The notes under the pieces were generated by a model that was not told the DNA's origin, did not search any database, and saw only the letters and a list, made by a program, of their open reading frames with translations. A program made the position numbers and the translations under genes. From assembly GCA_903917735.1 (NCBI GenBank), contig CAIXBR010000019.1:1-51579 (forward strand): 51,579 nucleotides of DNA. The letters run 5' to 3'. The stretch is from an uncultured Elusimicrobia bacterium. Lineage in GTDB: Bacteria; Elusimicrobiota; Elusimicrobia; Elusimicrobiales; UBA9959. This document shows positions 32,191 through 39,899 of the stretch, one piece after another. Numbering within the stretch: position 1 is the first letter of the stretch; every line of letters starts with the position of its first letter.

Positions 32191-33033
32191 ATGAAGGGAA
32201 AACAGAATAAATCCGACAACAGGGCTTTCGCAATGCTCAAGCTGGCCCTACAGAAATTCTTCCGTATTGACGGCGGGCAGCGCGCCGCCGCTTTCGCCTA
32301 CAGCGCCTTCTTCGCCCTGTTCCCGCTGATACTGCTGCTGATCACGCTGGCCTCCTTTTTCTTTGACCGCGCTACAGCGGGCTCTTTTGTCGTTTCCTAC
32401 GCCGAAAAATACATCCCGATAAGCGCCGGCATGCAGGAGCGGGTGTTCGGCACCATACTGAATATCGCCGTCGCCCGCGGCCGGACGGGGCTGACGGCTT
32501 TTATTATGCTGATCTGGGCGGCCACGCAGTTCTTCACCACCATAGTGCACGCCACCAACCGGGCCTGGGGGGACGAAGGCCACAGCTGGTGGCGCCGCCC
32601 GCTCAAAAGCCTGTCGCTGCTGGGTGTAATGGTCTGCTCGGTGCTCTCCGGCATAGCCATGGGCGTGCTGGGCAAGATGGCGCGCTCCATCTTCCACGCC
32701 AACGTGTTCTTCCCGTGGGCGTACAGCCTGTGGGCCTATTTCGTGCCGTGGCTGGCGCTGTTCCTGGGCCTGACACTGTTTTACATGCTGGCGCCGCGCC
32801 GCCGCACGCTTTTCGCAGAGGTCTGGCAGCCCGCCCTGTTCGCCACCATGCTGCTTTACTTCGCTCAGAGCGCCTTCGTCTTTTACCTGAAGCATTTCTC
32901 CTCTATAAGAGCCGTCTACGGCGGCTTCGGCGGGATAATAGCCCTGATGCTGTGGATCTACGTCTCCGGCGCCATCTTTATCTTCTGCGCCTGCCTCTGC
33001 GCCGCCCAGGCGGAAACAAGAAGGAACGGGTAA
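32191..33033 (+). CDS. YihY/BrkB family membrane protein
   Basis: 280 residues with about six membrane helices: near 30-60 (AFFALFPLILLLITLASFFF), 100-120, 140-165, 180-205, 215-235 and 245-270. The family signature AAAFAYSAFFALFPL near the N-terminus and GGFGGIIALMLWIYVSG near the C-terminus are diagnostic. The molecular function of the family is unsettled; it was once mis-called ribonuclease BN. The ATG at 32191 has GGAAA just ahead. It follows kat by 47 bp and may be cotranscribed, but I see no metabolic link. Confidence 0.85.
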   Translation: MKGKQNKSDNRAFAMLKLALQKFFRIDGGQRAAAFAYSAFFALFPLILLLITLASFFFDRATAGSFVVSYAEKYIPISAGMQERVFGTILNIAVARGRTGLTAFIMLIWAATQFFTTIVHATNRAWGDEGHSWWRRPLKSLSLLGVMVCSVLSGIAMGVLGKMARSIFHANVFFPWAYSLWAYFVPWLALFLGLTLFYMLAPRRRTLFAEVWQPALFATMLLYFAQSAFVFYLKHFSSIRAVYGGFGGIIALMLWIYVSGAIFIFCACLCAAQAETRRNG

Positions 33034-33118
33034 AAAAGCCTCTGCTGCTGCATATAATCACGCGCCTGCAACCCGTTAAAGGCAACGAAGCGATGGGCCG
33101 CGCTTCGGCGCGGAAAGT

Positions 33119-33190
33119 ATGAATATCCAGCTTAAAAAGTTCGACACCCGGATCTTGTCGGAAAAGCCATACGGCAGTTCCGGAACCTGA
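33119..33190 (+). CDS. Possible 23-residue small protein
   Basis: ATG to TGA gives MNIQLKKFDTRILSEKPYGS plus SGT. The composition is unremarkable and charged, there is no membrane segment, and the ribosome site is poor (CGGAAAG). It lies directly before a strong terminator, as expected for a last small gene or a leader peptide. No homologue is known to me. Low confidence. Confidence 0.2.
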   Translation: MNIQLKKFDTRILSEKPYGSSGT

Positions 33191-33230
33191 AGCAGATAAG
33201 CCCCCTTACGGCGCCAACCGCGCAGAAAAG

Positions 33231-33258
33231 AACCGGGTATAAATACCCGGTTTTTTTT
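33231..33258 (+). terminator. Strong intrinsic terminator
   Basis: AACCGGGTA and TACCCGGTT form a stem around a short A/T loop, followed directly by eight T (33251-33258). It ends the lysine-operon/yihY transcript unit before vorD. Confidence 0.9.
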
Positions 33259-33428
33259 GATATACTTTTTAAAGCACCGCAGCGCGACAAGGCTATGCCA
33301 GTGCCGTATCGGGGCCAATGGCCATCAAACGGCCTTCCGGCAGTTCGACCAGTTTACCCACAGGCAGCACCCGCCGAGCCAGCCCGCCGCGCCGCTTAGA
33401 GCAGGCAATAAATAATCCCGGAGGTTCT

Positions 33429-33632
33429 ATGCCGAAGATGGAAGTTGACGTAGATAAATGCAAAGGTTGCTACCTTTGCGTTCAGGTTTGTCCGAAAAAG
33501 TGCATCGAAAAATCCGATAAATTCTCCAAGACCGGCTATTACCCGGCTAAGGACTCCAAGGAAGGCTGCTGCATAGCGTGCCTGGCTTGCGCGCACATCT
33601 GCCCCGACCTTGCAATAAACGTCTATAAGTAA
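33429..33632 (+). CDS. vorD: 2-oxoacid:ferredoxin oxidoreductase, ferredoxin-like delta subunit
   Basis: 67 residues with two [4Fe-4S] motifs: CKGCYLCVQVCPKKC near residue 11 and CIACLACAHICPD near 46. It passes electrons from the catalytic subunits to ferredoxin. The ATG at 33429 is preferred because GGAGG sits 6 bp upstream; the frame is open further up but with a low-complexity extension. First of four genes with 13-bp spacing to the alpha subunit. Could equally be called korD; substrate is not decided by this subunit. Confidence 0.9.
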   Translation: MPKMEVDVDKCKGCYLCVQVCPKKCIEKSDKFSKTGYYPAKDSKEGCCIACLACAHICPDLAINVYK

Positions 33633-33645
33633 GGAGAGAATATTT

Positions 33646-34734
33646 ATGGCTGAAAAAAAATTAATGAAAGGCAACGAAGCCCTGGCCGAAGGCGCCATAC
33701 GCGCCGGCTGCCGCTTCTTCGCCGGGTATCCTATAACCCCCCAGAACGAGATCCCGGAGTACATGTCCTGGCGCCTGCCGGCTGTGGGCGGGGCGTTCGT
33801 ACAGTCCGAGAGCGAAGTCTCGGCGATAAACATGGTCTACGGCGCGGCCGCCACCGGCGTGCGCTGCATGACCTCCTCCTCCAGCCCCGGCATCAGCCTG
33901 AAGCAGGAAGGTATCTCCTACGCGGCCGGCGCCGACCTCCCCATTTTCATCGGCAACGTGATGCGCGGCGGCCCTGGCCTCGGCAATATAGCCGGTGCCC
34001 AGGGCGACTACTGGCAGGCCACCCGCGGCGGCGGCCACGGTGACTACCGCACCTTCGTGATGGCCCCCAACTCCGTCACCGAGATGGCGAACTTCCCGCA
34101 CAAGTGCTTCGAAGTCTCATTTAAATACCGCATTCCCTCCATGGTGCTGGCCGACGGGATCATCGGCCAAATGATGGAGCCGGTAGAGTTCGCAAACCCC
34201 GAGCTTGACCCCGCGAAGTTCATAGAGCCCGAATGGGCCCTGGGCGTCAACAACGGCCGCGCCAAGCGCATCGTTAAGTCCTACGACCTGCGCGAAGGCT
34301 ACCTGGAAGTGATGGTCAACGAGCGCGTGAAGCGCTACAAGCAGATAGAAGCCAACGAGACCATGTACGAGGAAAAGATGATGGACGACGCCGAGATAGC
34401 CATAGTGGCTTACGGCACCTCGGCCCGCGTCTCTGTGGCCGCCATGAAGCTGGCGCGCGAGAAAGGCCTGAAAGTCGGCCTGTTCCGCCCGATAACCCTG
34501 TGGCCTTTCCCGAAAGCACGCCTAGTGGAACTCTCCAAGCGGATAAAGAAATTCCTGGTGGTGGAAATGAGCCTGGGCCAGATGGTCGAGGACGTGCAGC
34601 TTTCCCTGAACGGCCGCGCCGAGGTCCACCTGCACGCCAAGCCCGGCGCCTCCGTAATGACCGCCGAAGAGGTCTACAAGACCATGGACGCCATAGTAAA
34701 AAAGGGGGCCAAAGAATATGCAGCTGCTAAATAA
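33646..34734 (+). CDS. vorB: 2-oxoacid:ferredoxin oxidoreductase, alpha subunit (VorB/KorA-like)
   Basis: 362 residues. Pyrimidine-binding domain (GNEALAEGAIRAGCRFFAGYPITPQNEI at the start, of which YPITPQ is the signature) and transketolase C-terminal-like domain (AIVAYGTSARV near 250, LFRPITLWPFP near 280). The length and the ESEVSAINMVYGAAATG segment match the VorB/KorA class, not pyruvate-specific Por. Probable substrates are branched-chain 2-oxoacids or 2-oxoglutarate from amino acid deamination, giving acyl-CoA, CO2 and reduced ferredoxin. The end overlaps the next gene by 17 bp. Confidence 0.9.
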   Translation: MAEKKLMKGNEALAEGAIRAGCRFFAGYPITPQNEIPEYMSWRLPAVGGAFVQSESEVSAINMVYGAAATGVRCMTSSSSPGISLKQEGISYAAGADLPIFIGNVMRGGPGLGNIAGAQGDYWQATRGGGHGDYRTFVMAPNSVTEMANFPHKCFEVSFKYRIPSMVLADGIIGQMMEPVEFANPELDPAKFIEPEWALGVNNGRAKRIVKSYDLREGYLEVMVNERVKRYKQIEANETMYEEKMMDDAEIAIVAYGTSARVSVAAMKLAREKGLKVGLFRPITLWPFPKARLVELSKRIKKFLVVEMSLGQMVEDVQLSLNGRAEVHLHAKPGASVMTAEEVYKTMDAIVKKGAKEYAAAK

Positions 34735-35479
34735 GAAACCCGAATCCCTGCTGGACGTGAAGATGCATTACTGCCCCGGCTGCGGTCACGGCATAATACA
34801 CCGCCTGGTAGCCGAAGTTATCGACGAGCTGGGCATACGCACCCGCACCATAGGCGTGGCGCCCGTAGGCTGCGCCGTGTTCGCCGACACCTACTTCAAC
34901 TGCGATATGATCCAGGGCCCGCACGGGCGCGGCCCCGCCGAGGCCACCGGCCTAAAGCGCGCCAAGGCCGGCACTATAGTATTCTCCTACCAGGGCGACG
35001 GCGACCTGGCCTCCATCGGCATGGCCGAGATAGTGCACGCGGCCATCCGCTCCGAGAACATCACGGTCATCTTCGTCAACAACGCCATCTACGGCATGAC
35101 CGGCGGCCAGATGGCCCCCACCACGCTGATAGGCCAGAAGGCCACCACCTGTGTGGACGGCCGCACCGCCAAACAGGCGGGCTACCCTATTAAAATGAGC
35201 GAGATGCTGGCCACCATAGACGGCGCCACCTACCTGGAGCGCACCACCGTGCACAACAACGCCGGCGTGATGAAGACCAAGGCCGCCATAAAGAAGGCCT
35301 TCCAGAACCAGATAGACGGCCGTGGCTTCTCCCTGGTGGAGATCCTGAGCATGTGCCCGACCAACTGGGGCACCCGCCTGGACAACCCTTCGGAAGCCAC
35401 TAAGTTCGTGGCTGAAAGCATGATGCCGGTGTTCCCTCTGGGCGTCTACAAAGACGCCTGCGCGGCCGACAAAAAATAA
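34718..35479 (+). CDS. vorA: 2-oxoacid:ferredoxin oxidoreductase, beta subunit (TPP-binding)
   Basis: 253 residues. Thiamine diphosphate-binding subunit: CPGCGHG near residue 18, the TPP motif GDGDLASIGMAE near 92 followed by NNAIYGMTGGQM near 123, which closes the metal-binding site. The CPGCGHG Cys pair together with a later Cys probably binds the proximal [4Fe-4S] cluster. It overlaps the alpha-subunit gene by 17 bp, indicating coupled translation and fixed stoichiometry. Confidence 0.91.
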   Translation: MQLLNKKPESLLDVKMHYCPGCGHGIIHRLVAEVIDELGIRTRTIGVAPVGCAVFADTYFNCDMIQGPHGRGPAEATGLKRAKAGTIVFSYQGDGDLASIGMAEIVHAAIRSENITVIFVNNAIYGMTGGQMAPTTLIGQKATTCVDGRTAKQAGYPIKMSEMLATIDGATYLERTTVHNNAGVMKTKAAIKKAFQNQIDGRGFSLVEILSMCPTNWGTRLDNPSEATKFVAESMMPVFPLGVYKDACAADKK

Positions 35480-35493
35480 CGGAGGACTTTAAA

Positions 35494-36033
35494 ATGTACC
35501 AAGGCATAAAGATATCCGGTTTCGGCGGCCAGGGAGTGATCTCCGCCGGCTACCTGCTGGCCCAGGCCGGCATGATGGAAGGGAAGGAGGTAAGCTTCTT
35601 CCCGGCCTACGGCGCCGAGATGCGCGGCGGCACGGCCAACTGCTCCGTGGTGGTGGCTTCAGAGGAAGTCTCCACCCCTATAGTCTCGACCCCGGACACG
35701 GCGATAGTGCTCAACGAGCCGTCGCTGGCCAAGTTCGAGCCGACGGTGAAGCCCGGCGGCCTGCTGATAATAAACAGCTCGCTGGTAAACTCCAAGGCCA
35801 CCCGCAAGGACATAAAGGTGCTTTATGTGCCCTGCAACGAGATAGCTAACGAACTCGGCAACGCCAAGGCCATGAACATGGTGGCCCTCGGCGCCTTCGC
35901 CGGCGCCACCGGCGCCATGAGCGTGGACGCCATCGCCAGGGCCCTTCCCAAGGTCTACAAAAAGCTCAAGCCGGAAGTTATAGAACTGAACGTAAAAGCA
36001 CTGAAGCGCGGCGCCGAATTCAAGGTGAATTAG
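35494..36033 (+). CDS. vorC: 2-oxoacid:ferredoxin oxidoreductase, gamma subunit
   Basis: 179 residues. Starts with the family signature ISGFGGQGVISAGYLLAQA and has YGAEMRGGTANC near 45 and NSS near 95, as in KorC/VorC. It forms the CoA-binding domain of the complex. GGAGG precedes the ATG, 14 bp after the beta-subunit stop. Last gene of the operon, with an intrinsic terminator 23 bp later. Confidence 0.91.
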   Translation: MYQGIKISGFGGQGVISAGYLLAQAGMMEGKEVSFFPAYGAEMRGGTANCSVVVASEEVSTPIVSTPDTAIVLNEPSLAKFEPTVKPGGLLIINSSLVNSKATRKDIKVLYVPCNEIANELGNAKAMNMVALGAFAGATGAMSVDAIARALPKVYKKLKPEVIELNVKALKRGAEFKVN

Positions 36034-36054
36034 CGCGCGGGCGACTCACGCACA

Positions 36055-36080
36055 AAAACCGGGCGTAGGCCCGGTTTTTT
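36055..36080 (+). terminator. Intrinsic terminator after vorC
   Basis: AAACCGGGC and GCCCGGTTT form a tight stem with a short GTAG-like loop, followed by TTTTTTG. It is preceded by an A run, so it may act in both directions. Confidence 0.88.
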
Positions 36081-36290
36081 GTTCTATAACGGGGCTTGCT
36101 GGCCTGCGCGCTATATTTTCATCCGAGAATAAATATTTTCATTTGAAAATCCATCCGGCGTTTTTTACTTGGCAGCAGGGGTGTCCGGCCCAGCATTTGG
36201 CTGGCATAAAAATTGCTATGCAGTTGAAAACACATGTGCCCTGAGATACGCGGCAAGCGGGGCAGGCGGACTATTTAATAGAATATAACT
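36081..36290 (+). promoter_or_regulatory. Regulatory region with sigma-54-like promoter before the ABC exporter
   Basis: TGGCATAAAAATTGCT at 36202-36217 has GG and GC exactly 10 bp apart and matches the sigma-54 -24/-12 form (TGGCA-N6-TTGC). About 60 bp upstream lies a palindrome, ATTTTCA-TT-TGAAAAT (36135-36150), with a direct repeat ATATTTTCAT just before it; this could be an activator site. The gap from the -12 element to the ATG is 74 bp. No good Shine-Dalgarno sequence precedes the ATG. Confidence 0.6.
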
Positions 36291-38069
36291 ATGCACCAGG
36301 ACCAGGGCGACGACGGGCAGGACCCGAAAGAAAAGATAAACTACAAGGCGACCTTCCGCCTGCTGTACAACTTGATAAGTACGCGCAAGGGCCCGTTCTT
36401 TATCGCCTTCGTCTATATGGTCTCGGCCACCCTGCTGAACCTATTCGTCCCGTATATAGTGAAATTCGTAGTAGACACGGCGCTCCCGGCCAGGGACCAG
36501 AAGGCCCTGCTCCTGGCCGCCGGCGTCTATATCGTTACCACCCTGCTTTTCCTGTACTTCAACTACATGCAGGTGCTCCAGCTGGCCCGCGCCGGGCAGG
36601 ACCTGATAGTGGAACTTAAGCAGCGCATCCTCGCACATATGCTTACGCTGGACCTGGAGTTCTACTCCTCCACGCCGGTAGGCCGCCTGAACGCGCGCGT
36701 GCAGTCGGACACCAGCACGCTTTACGCGCTTTTCACCAACACTGTCATCACCATCGTCAATGACGCACTGATGTTCGCGGTGGTCTTTTGCGTGATGGCC
36801 TCCTTCAACCTGAAGCTGACGCTGATGCTGGTGCCGGTCTTCCCGGTGATGGCGGTTCTGGGCTGGGTCTTCGTGAAGATCACCTCGCCGATGTTCATCA
36901 AGGTGCGCAAGCTGGCCGCCGAAGTGCCGGGGTTCCTGACGGAACAGTTCAACGGCATCGGGGTGCTGCAGGCCTTCAGCCGCGAGGCCGACACCTCGGC
37001 CAAGATGGAGGAGCTGAACCGCCGGAAGTTCAGAGCGGAAGTGAGCGTGGAGATCTATGCGGCGGTCTTCTTCCTCACCATCGCCTTCCTGAGCCCGGTG
37101 GCGACCGCTGCCGTCTTCAACTTCGGCGGAAGGATGGTGATAGCCGGCAAGCTGACGCCGGGAGTCATCCTGATGTTCGTCATGTATCTCGCCTTCCTCT
37201 TCGACCCCATCTACCGTTTTTCCGAGCACTTGAGCGTGATACAGCGCTCCTTCTCTTCGGGACACAGGATCTCGAAGATACTCGCGCTCAGGCCCGCGCT
37301 GACAGAGCAGGCTAACCCCCATTATCTGACCAGCGTCCGCGACTCGATAGATTTCCGCAACGTCTGGATGCGCTACAAAGAGGACGCCGGCTGGGTCCTG
37401 AAGGACGTCTCCTTCACCCTGCCGCGCGGCAAAAGCCTGGCCATCCTCGGCGAGACCGGCGGCGGCAAGACCACGGTGACCAGCCTGCTGTTCCGCTTCT
37501 ACGACTTCCAGAAAGGCCATATCGAGATAGACGGGACGGACATACGGAGCCTCAGCCTGGGGTCGCTGCGCGCGGCGATAGGCCTGGTGCAGCAGGACAT
37601 CTACCTGTTCCCCGGCACGGTGATGGACAACCTGAAGCTGATGGACACCTCCATCCCCGACAGCCGCGTCCATGACGCCATCCGGCTGATGGGGATAGAG
37701 GCCTTTTTCAAGAAGCACCCGCTCGACAAGAAAGTGGAGGAAAAGGGCGCCAACCTCTCTATCGGTGAAAAGCAGGTGATCTCCCTGGCGCGCGCGATGG
37801 TACTGGACCAGGAGGTACTGGTGCTGGACGAGGCCACCTCCAACATGGACCCGCACACCGAGCGCTTGATCACCACGGCCATAAAGAACCTGCTCCGGCA
37901 TAAGACGGTGATAATAATCGCGCACCGGCTGTCCACCGTCAGGAACGCGGACCGGGTCATGATGGTCTCGGGCGGAGAGGTCAAGGAGCTCGGCACGCAC
38001 GACGAGCTGCTAGCTAGGGGCGGCCTTTATTCCAAGTACTACCGGCTGCAGTACGGGGAGGGAGAATGA
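36291..38069 (+). CDS. Heterodimeric ABC exporter, subunit with catalytic Glu
   Basis: 592 residues: six membrane helices in the first 320, then an ATPase domain. Walker A is GETGGGKTTV near 388, Walker B VLVLDEATS near 512 with the catalytic Glu, and the H-loop IIAHRLST. The signature is LSIGEKQ instead of LSGGQ. The partner gene overlaps by 4 bp and has a normal LSGGQ but Asp in place of the catalytic Glu. One complete ATP site thus forms from the Walker motifs of this subunit and the signature of the partner. The substrate (drug, lipid or peptide) is unknown. Confidence 0.9.
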   Translation: MHQDQGDDGQDPKEKINYKATFRLLYNLISTRKGPFFIAFVYMVSATLLNLFVPYIVKFVVDTALPARDQKALLLAAGVYIVTTLLFLYFNYMQVLQLARAGQDLIVELKQRILAHMLTLDLEFYSSTPVGRLNARVQSDTSTLYALFTNTVITIVNDALMFAVVFCVMASFNLKLTLMLVPVFPVMAVLGWVFVKITSPMFIKVRKLAAEVPGFLTEQFNGIGVLQAFSREADTSAKMEELNRRKFRAEVSVEIYAAVFFLTIAFLSPVATAAVFNFGGRMVIAGKLTPGVILMFVMYLAFLFDPIYRFSEHLSVIQRSFSSGHRISKILALRPALTEQANPHYLTSVRDSIDFRNVWMRYKEDAGWVLKDVSFTLPRGKSLAILGETGGGKTTVTSLLFRFYDFQKGHIEIDGTDIRSLSLGSLRAAIGLVQQDIYLFPGTVMDNLKLMDTSIPDSRVHDAIRLMGIEAFFKKHPLDKKVEEKGANLSIGEKQVISLARAMVLDQEVLVLDEATSNMDPHTERLITTAIKNLLRHKTVIIIAHRLSTVRNADRVMMVSGGEVKELGTHDELLARGGLYSKYYRLQYGEGE

Positions 38070-39832
38070 CATTCACCCTAAAATGGCTCCTGCCCTACTG
38101 GCGCCGGCACACGGTGCGCATGACGATCATCGTCCTTTTCGGCATGCTGAACGCCGCGCTGACGGCCTACAATCCGTTGCTGATAAGGAACATCTTCAAC
38201 GGCCTTATCAGCAACCCTAACGAGCAATACCTGCACCACAATGTGCTGCTGATCCTCGGGGTCGGCTTAGGGCTGTTGATAACCAACCTGGTGGCCCAGC
38301 GCAACAGGGCCTGGATGAACTACTGCCTGGAATGGGAGATACGCCGCGACGTGTTCGACCACGTCATCACGATGGACCGGAACTTCTTCCACCGCTTCAC
38401 TACCGGGGACATGGTGGCCCGCCTCTCGGACGACATTTCCGAAAAGATCTCCTGGTTCTCCTGCTCGGGCGTCTTCCGCTTCATACAGGCAGCCTTCACT
38501 CTGCTGGCGGCCGTGGGGATGATGCTCTACCTGAACCCGGCCTTCTCCCTCTGCGTGCTGCTGCCGCTGCCGTTCGTGCTGTTCTTCTCCATAAAGACCG
38601 GCCGCCTCCTCAGCGGCAGGTACAAGGAACTGCAGGATTCCATCACCAACCTTTTCGACTTCCTGGAGACCTGCTTTACCGGCATCCGGGTGATAAAGGC
38701 CAACGCCAAGGAGCCCGCCCAGCTGGAGTTTTTCAAGACCAGGACCGCCGCCCAGCGCGAAGCCGAGATCGCCACCGCCAGACTACAGATCCTCTTCTCC
38801 TATTTCTGGAGCGAGGCCGGTTTCGTCTCCATTGCGCTGCTCTACGCGGTCGGCGGCCTGATGGTGATAAAAGGGCGCGCCACGCTGGGCGAGCTTATAG
38901 CCTTCCAGATCTACGCCAGCATGATAGTGCAGCCGCTGATGGACATAAGCCAGTTCGTGGTGGCCGGCAACCGCGCCGGCGTCTCGATAACCCGCGTCAA
39001 CGAGTTGCTGACGGCCCGCTCCTCGCTGAAGTCGGGGCTGGGGGACAAGACCACGCCGGACCACATCACCACGCTGGAATTCCGCGGGGCCGGCCTGAAA
39101 AGCCCCAAGGGCGACAGCATGCTGGTCCGCGATATCTCATTCAAGGCCGTCCGCGGCCAGCGGGTGGCCGTAGTCGGCAAGATCGGCTGCGGCAAGTCCA
39201 CCCTGCTGTCACTGGCGCTGCGCCTGTCCGAGCATGACGCGGGCGAGATGCTGGTGAACGGCACCGACATCCGCGAATGGAACCTGCACCTTTTCCGGGA
39301 GCGCGTGGGCTATACCGCGCAGGAGGCGGCCATTTTCAGCGGCACCCTGCGCTACAACATACTCATGGACCGCACTTTCGGCGTTAGGCCGGGGATGCTC
39401 GAGAAGGCCCTGGAGACCGCGCAGCTCGCTAAGGAACTGCACAAGTTCCCGAAAGGGCTGGACACCGTGGTGGGCACGCGCGGCTTCGCCCTTTCCGGAG
39501 GGCAGAAACAGCGGGTGGCCATAGCCCGCGCCCTGCTGACCGGGCCCGACGTGCTGCTGCTCGACGACGCCACCAGCGCGATGGACGCCCAGACCGAGCA
39601 CCAGTTCTGGCAAGCCTTCCGGAAGGAACACCCGGACGCGCTCTGCCTGGCCGTCACGCACCGTGCGAAGACCATCGAAACCTCGGACCTGATCCTGGTG
39701 CTGGAGGACGGCCGCCTGGCGGAGCGGGGGACCCACTCCGAGCTTATGGCAGCCAACGGGCTCTACCGGCAGATCTACGAGCGCCGCAAGCTAGCAGAGG
39801 AGCTGGGCGGGCCGGCGGCCGCCGCGAACTGA
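38066..39832 (+). CDS. Heterodimeric ABC exporter, subunit with degenerate ATPase site
   Basis: 588 residues, same layout as its partner: six membrane helices, Walker A GKIGCGKST near 372, signature LSGGQKQ near 477, and Walker B LLLDDATS near 497 where the catalytic Glu is Asp. The H-loop is LAVTHRAK. The ATGA overlap with the first subunit means coupled synthesis. Asymmetric pairs of this kind (for example BmrCD and TM287/288) export drugs or lipids. A bidirectional terminator follows. Confidence 0.9.
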   Translation: MTFTLKWLLPYWRRHTVRMTIIVLFGMLNAALTAYNPLLIRNIFNGLISNPNEQYLHHNVLLILGVGLGLLITNLVAQRNRAWMNYCLEWEIRRDVFDHVITMDRNFFHRFTTGDMVARLSDDISEKISWFSCSGVFRFIQAAFTLLAAVGMMLYLNPAFSLCVLLPLPFVLFFSIKTGRLLSGRYKELQDSITNLFDFLETCFTGIRVIKANAKEPAQLEFFKTRTAAQREAEIATARLQILFSYFWSEAGFVSIALLYAVGGLMVIKGRATLGELIAFQIYASMIVQPLMDISQFVVAGNRAGVSITRVNELLTARSSLKSGLGDKTTPDHITTLEFRGAGLKSPKGDSMLVRDISFKAVRGQRVAVVGKIGCGKSTLLSLALRLSEHDAGEMLVNGTDIREWNLHLFRERVGYTAQEAAIFSGTLRYNILMDRTFGVRPGMLEKALETAQLAKELHKFPKGLDTVVGTRGFALSGGQKQRVAIARALLTGPDVLLLDDATSAMDAQTEHQFWQAFRKEHPDALCLAVTHRAKTIETSDLILVLEDGRLAERGTHSELMAANGLYRQIYERRKLAEELGGPAAAAN

Positions 39833-39845
39833 GGCCGGACGTGAT

Positions 39846-39887
39846 AAAAAGGGAAAAGCCGCTGTTAAGCGGCTCTTCCCTTTTGTT
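39846..39887. terminator. Bidirectional terminator between convergent genes
   Basis: AAAAAGGGAA-A-AGCCGC pairs with GCGGCT-C-TTCCCTTTT around a short loop; the outer A/T arms give U runs for both strands. It serves the ABC exporter pair (+) and the secreted protein gene (-). Confidence 0.88.
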
Positions 39888-39899
39888 CCTTCTACTATT

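Larger units (their letters stand above)
33034..33428 (+). other. Intergenic region between yihY-like gene and vorD
   Basis: This 395-bp gap holds a small ORF (33119-33190), a strong terminator (33231-33258) and a possible -10 box TATACT (33261-33266) without a clear -35. It also holds a GC-rich stretch (33290-33420) whose minus strand reads as a protein-like tail, LVELPEGRLMAIGPDTALA, stopping at 33293. That tail has no proper start and may be a gene remnant or chance. GGAGG precedes the vorD start. Confidence 0.5.

Noticed and set aside
33318..33428. N-terminal extension of the ferredoxin-like vorD
   Set aside because: The extension is Ser/Arg/Pro-rich and unlike the family; GGAGG sits just before the ATG at 33429.
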